This document shows positions 22,467 to 24,876 of a stretch of DNA of 24,876 nucleotides, in pieces. The stretch spans positions 1 to 24,876 of the forward strand of contig JABJBD010000014.1 of NCBI GenBank assembly GCA_018668795.1, in the 5' to 3' direction. The position numbers and the translations under genes were made by a program. The DNA comes from Candidatus Puniceispirillum sp. (GTDB lineage: Bacteria; Pseudomonadota; Alphaproteobacteria; Puniceispirillales; Puniceispirillaceae). The number at the start of each line of letters is the position of its first letter. Position 1 is the first letter of the stretch. The notes under the pieces were generated by a model. It worked only from the letters and a program-made list of their open reading frames with translations, had not been told where the DNA came from and made no database searches.

Positions 22467-23243
22467 CTATAATTTTGTTTTATTTATACAAGCTAGTAAA
22501 TCAGTGGCTGTTTGTCCCAGCATGTCAAGTTGGGCTGGCTCAGAAAAACGATGCGTCGCGGCTTTGTCTAGATGCAAAATCACATCATCAGCGGCAAGCT
22601 TTTCCATAATGCGGCAGGCCGTGTTCCACGGCACTTCTTCATCCTGCATGCCATGAAGCAGACGAACTGGTGTGGTGATATTGATTGTACCGCCTTGAAG
22701 GTGTAAATGCGCCGCACCATCTTCAACCAAATGATAGGGATAGATAACGGGTTCGTCGGCATAGGGGCTTGGAACCAAAAGATGACCGGTTTGTTTCATC
22801 GCCAATTGCGCATCCGCATCTAGCGTATCCCAGATCAGCTCTTTGGTGAAATCAGGCGCAGCGGCAATGCCAATCAATCCCGCAATCCGATCAGGCCGCG
22901 CACAAGCTGCATTGAGCATGATCCAGCCTCCAAGCGATGACCCAACCAGAACCTGCTGTCCATCTGTCAGCTGTTCGATAACGGCCAGCGCATCTTCGGT
23001 CCAGTCGGAAATCCCCAGATCCAGAAAATTACCATCAGATTGACCGTGACCACGATAATCGAACCGGATAAAGCCATGTCCATGTTTGCGTGCCCAATTT
23101 TCCATGTAGATGGATTTGGTGCCGTTCATGTCCGAACCATGCCCACATAGAAAAATGATGCCTGGCTTTTTCCCATCAATTTTATGATAGGCTATGCGCT
23201 GTTTGTCATTAATATAAAGAAAGTCAGGTTCATCCATTGTCAT
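22467..23243 (-). CDS. Alpha/beta hydrolase, ABHD10-like
   Basis: This 258-residue protein is an alpha/beta-hydrolase with a full triad: Ser103 in VGSSLGGW, Asp201 in LLHGMQDEEVP and His231 in ATHRFS. The early GHGSDMNGTKS segment (residues 34-44) matches the SDMNGTK signature of the ABHD10 group, mitochondrial serine hydrolases that act as thioesterases or glucuronide esterases. RFDYRGHGQSDG follows, as expected. A role in acyl-thioester or ester cleavage is therefore likely, substrate unknown. No signal peptide is seen, so it should be cytoplasmic. ATG 23243 is used; ATG 23237 is equally possible. The gene converges on the FzlA-like gene (16 bp between stops) and diverges from the glycosyltransferase. 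Confidence 0.88.
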   Translation of the reverse strand: MTMDEPDFLYINDKQRIAYHKIDGKKPGIIFLCGHGSDMNGTKSIYMENWARKHGHGFIRFDYRGHGQSDGNFLDLGISDWTEDALAVIEQLTDGQQVLVGSSLGGWIMLNAACARPDRIAGLIGIAAAPDFTKELIWDTLDADAQLAMKQTGHLLVPSPYADEPVIYPYHLVEDGAAHLHLQGGTINITTPVRLLHGMQDEEVPWNTACRIMEKLAADDVILHLDKAATHRFSEPAQLDMLGQTATDLLACINKTKL

Positions 23244-23309
23244 TAACTCTAATCGTCGTTATGAATTCCAAGTATCTTAGACATTTTGATCGAAAAGTTC
23301 ATTGAATTT

Positions 23310-24506
23310 ATGGCTAATACACCTCGCTTAAGTAAATCTAACACGCCTTTGGAAAAGCGGCCTGTAATTGTACAGATTTTACCAGCTCTTGGTCGTGGTG
23401 GTGTCGAACGTGGCACTGTCGAAATGGCGCAAGCTATCGAAAAGGCTGGTGGCCACGCCGTAGTGATTTCGTCGGGTGGCCCGCTTGAGCGTCATATTGT
23501 ACGTTGTGGGGCAACCCATCACACCTTGCCGGTGAATGTGAAGAATCCTTTGAAATGGGGTTCTATCCGCCGCAAGTTACAGTCGATTTTACAGGATGAG
23601 AACGCACATATTGTGCATGTGCGATCACGCGCGCCAGCCTGGATTGCATTACCCGTTGCCAAAAAACTTCGCATTCCAACAGTTAGTACCGTTCATGGTC
23701 GCTTTCAGGCCTACTCCATCTTAAAACGGATATATAACGGCAAACTTGTCAAAGTCGATCATGTGATTGCCATTTCTAAATATATAAAACAACTTATCAC
23801 CAGCCAATTTATAGGTGTAGAAGAACGCATGTCGGTTATTCATCGTGGCGTTGACATCGATGTCTTTGATCCACAGGCGGTTAACCAGACGCGGATCATT
23901 AATTTTGCAGACTCGGTCGCATTACCTGAAGAAATGCCGGTGGTGATGTTGCCCGCGCGTCCAACTTTGTGGAAAGGGCACGAAGCTTTGCTTGATGCGC
24001 TGGCCTTGATAAAAGATCTGCCATTTATCTGTTTGTTTGTTGGTGCTGCCGATGGCAAGCAAGGCTTTATTGACAGAATTACCAAACATGGTGTCGATCA
24101 GGGGCTTGAAGGGCGGTTTCGCTTGTCGCATGCGGTTGATGACATGCCAGCTGCCTTGATGGTTGCGGATGTAGTTGTTATGCCATCGATTACCCCTGAG
24201 CCGTTTGGCCGCGTTGCCCTTGAAGCGCAGGCGATGGGACGACCAGTTGTTGCCTTTGACCACGGCGGTGCCGTTGAATCGATCAAGCATGGCCAGACAG
24301 GCTGGCTTGCAACACCAGGGGATGCAGAAAGTTTGGCCGCCTATATTCGACAGGCATTGGAATTGCAAGGTCCTGAGCGACAATTATTGGCAGACAAGTC
24401 ACGTGCGCATATTGAGCGAAGTTTTTCGACAACGCGTATGTGTAATGAAACAGTAAAAATATATCGTCGAATTCTGCAAAAATCACAGGTTACGACAAAG
24501 GGCTAA
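23310..24506 (+). CDS. GT-B fold glycosyltransferase (GT4-like)
   Basis: The 398-residue protein has the two Rossmann halves of a GT-B enzyme. The N-terminal half begins VIVQILPALGRGGVERGT, a loop typical of glycosyltransferases that extend LPS or capsule. The C-terminal half has PARPTLWKGHEALLDAL and the E-x7-E motif (Glu297 to Glu305, EPFGRVALE), followed by AMGRPVVAFDHGGAVE, which binds the nucleotide sugar. It most likely adds a sugar to a surface polysaccharide or LPS core, at the cytoplasmic face of the membrane; donor and acceptor are unknown. The start is ATG 23310; a TTG eight codons earlier is possible and no clear Shine-Dalgarno supports either. thrS follows after 112 bp. Confidence 0.88.
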   Translation: MANTPRLSKSNTPLEKRPVIVQILPALGRGGVERGTVEMAQAIEKAGGHAVVISSGGPLERHIVRCGATHHTLPVNVKNPLKWGSIRRKLQSILQDENAHIVHVRSRAPAWIALPVAKKLRIPTVSTVHGRFQAYSILKRIYNGKLVKVDHVIAISKYIKQLITSQFIGVEERMSVIHRGVDIDVFDPQAVNQTRIINFADSVALPEEMPVVMLPARPTLWKGHEALLDALALIKDLPFICLFVGAADGKQGFIDRITKHGVDQGLEGRFRLSHAVDDMPAALMVADVVVMPSITPEPFGRVALEAQAMGRPVVAFDHGGAVESIKHGQTGWLATPGDAESLAAYIRQALELQGPERQLLADKSRAHIERSFSTTRMCNETVKIYRRILQKSQVTTKG

Positions 24507-24572
24507 TTGTCGCTCTTGACTTGAGTTTGCTGGCGTCAACAGGTAGCATCTCGACCCTAAAGTTACTATGCG

Positions 24573-24589
24573 CGCCTTGTAAAAAGGCG
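24573..24589 (+). other. Small hairpin in the thrS leader
   Basis: CGCCTT pairs with AAGGCG around a GTAAA loop, about 30 nt before the thrS ATG. There is no T-run, so it is not an intrinsic terminator. It could mark a leader structure, but a 6-bp stem may also be chance. Confidence 0.3.
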
Positions 24590-24618
24590 TACCGGATTAA
24601 AGATTGTGAAAAGGTTAC

Positions 24619-24876
24619 ATGCCAAATATTACCCTTCCTGATGGATCTGTTCGTTCCTTTGATATGCCGGTAACACCGGCAGATGTGGCTGCAGATATTG
24701 GTCCGGGCTTTGCCAAAGCGGCTTTGCTGGCTGTGGTTGATGGCCAAGAATGGGATTTGACGCGCCCTGTAGATACCGACGTCAATATGGCCTTGATAAC
24801 AGCCAAGGATGATGCCGCTCTGGCTTTGCTCCGACATGATTGCGCGCATGTTATGGCTGAAGCTGTGTTGGAACTA
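24619..24876 (+). CDS. thrS: Threonyl-tRNA synthetase, N-terminal part
   Basis: These are the first 86 codons of ThrS; the rest lies past the right edge. ThrS charges tRNA-Thr with threonine and hydrolyses mischarged Ser-tRNA-Thr through a separate editing domain. The visible part is the TGS domain (MPNITLPDGSVRSFDMPVTP, then DVAADIGPGFAKAALLAVVDG), followed by the start of the editing domain with H-x3-H (HDCAHVMAEA). ATG 24619 has AAGG 4 nt upstream. It stands 112 bp after the glycosyltransferase, in the same direction. A terminal gene here might be followed by infC, rpmI and rplT as in many bacteria, but this cannot be seen. Confidence 0.96.
   Translation, partial: MPNITLPDGSVRSFDMPVTPADVAADIGPGFAKAALLAVVDGQEWDLTRPVDTDVNMALITAKDDAALALLRHDCAHVMAEAVLEL

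Noticed and set aside
24507..24618. T-box or threonine-responsive leader before thrS
   Set aside because: The 112 bp are too short, lack the T-box TGGNACC-type sequence and have no terminator; only a 6-bp hairpin is seen.
24490..24849. A 119-codon open frame antisense to the thrS start
   Set aside because: It covers the TGS domain coding sequence on the opposite strand and the intergenic leader; no domain or ribosome site.

Overview
This window looks like chromosomal housekeeping DNA from a free-living alphaproteobacterium with moderate GC. The evidence is gene content and order. It includes the block ihfB-lapA-trpF-trpB-trpA-accD, the block rnd-lptC-lptA-lptB-ptsN, a FYDLN-type acidic zinc-ribbon protein, an NDUFA9-like dehydrogenase beside uppP, an FzlA-like GST-fold protein and a class II-like AroA. 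A marine SAR116-like lineage would fit, but that is inference from memory of gene order and no search was run. There is no prophage, transposon, CRISPR array, integrase or obvious foreign island.

Layout. Positions 1-7876 read entirely on the minus strand: aroA-cmk (overlapping by 4 nt), rpsA (ending in a strong UUCG-loop terminator), then ihfB-lapA-trpF-trpB-trpA-accD, with accD cut by the left edge. These genes make aromatic precursors, CMP/dCMP kinase, ribosomal protein S1, IHF-beta, tryptophan and the carboxyltransferase of fatty-acid synthesis. Positions 7877-8206 form a divergent intergenic region. The plus strand then carries the FYDLN-family gene and tRNA-Ala(GGC), closed by a long bidirectional terminator facing ptsN.

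Positions 8903-12704 are again minus strand: tRNA-Leu(CAG), rnd, lptC, lptA, lptB and ptsN. The lpt genes supply the LPS export bridge and its ATPase; ptsN is EIIA of the nitrogen PTS. The rpoN and hpf genes often found between lptB and ptsN in Proteobacteria are missing here. An NDUFA9-like gene (plus) converges on uppP (minus). Divergent from uppP is gltD-gltB, the NADPH glutamate synthase, with the small subunit gene first.

Downstream are a GNAT acetyltransferase and a GST-fold protein that I read as FzlA-like (cell division). A minus-strand ABHD10-like hydrolase, a GT4-type glycosyltransferase and the start of thrS (cut by the right edge) follow.

I did not find a convincing new multi-gene system. 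The most interesting local signals are a six-codon minigene with a perfect Shine-Dalgarno overlapping the trpB start, a symmetric palindromic element in the rpsA leader combined with a UUG start, an inverted repeat over the likely ptsN -10 box, the rpoN/hpf gap, and the FzlA-like gene.
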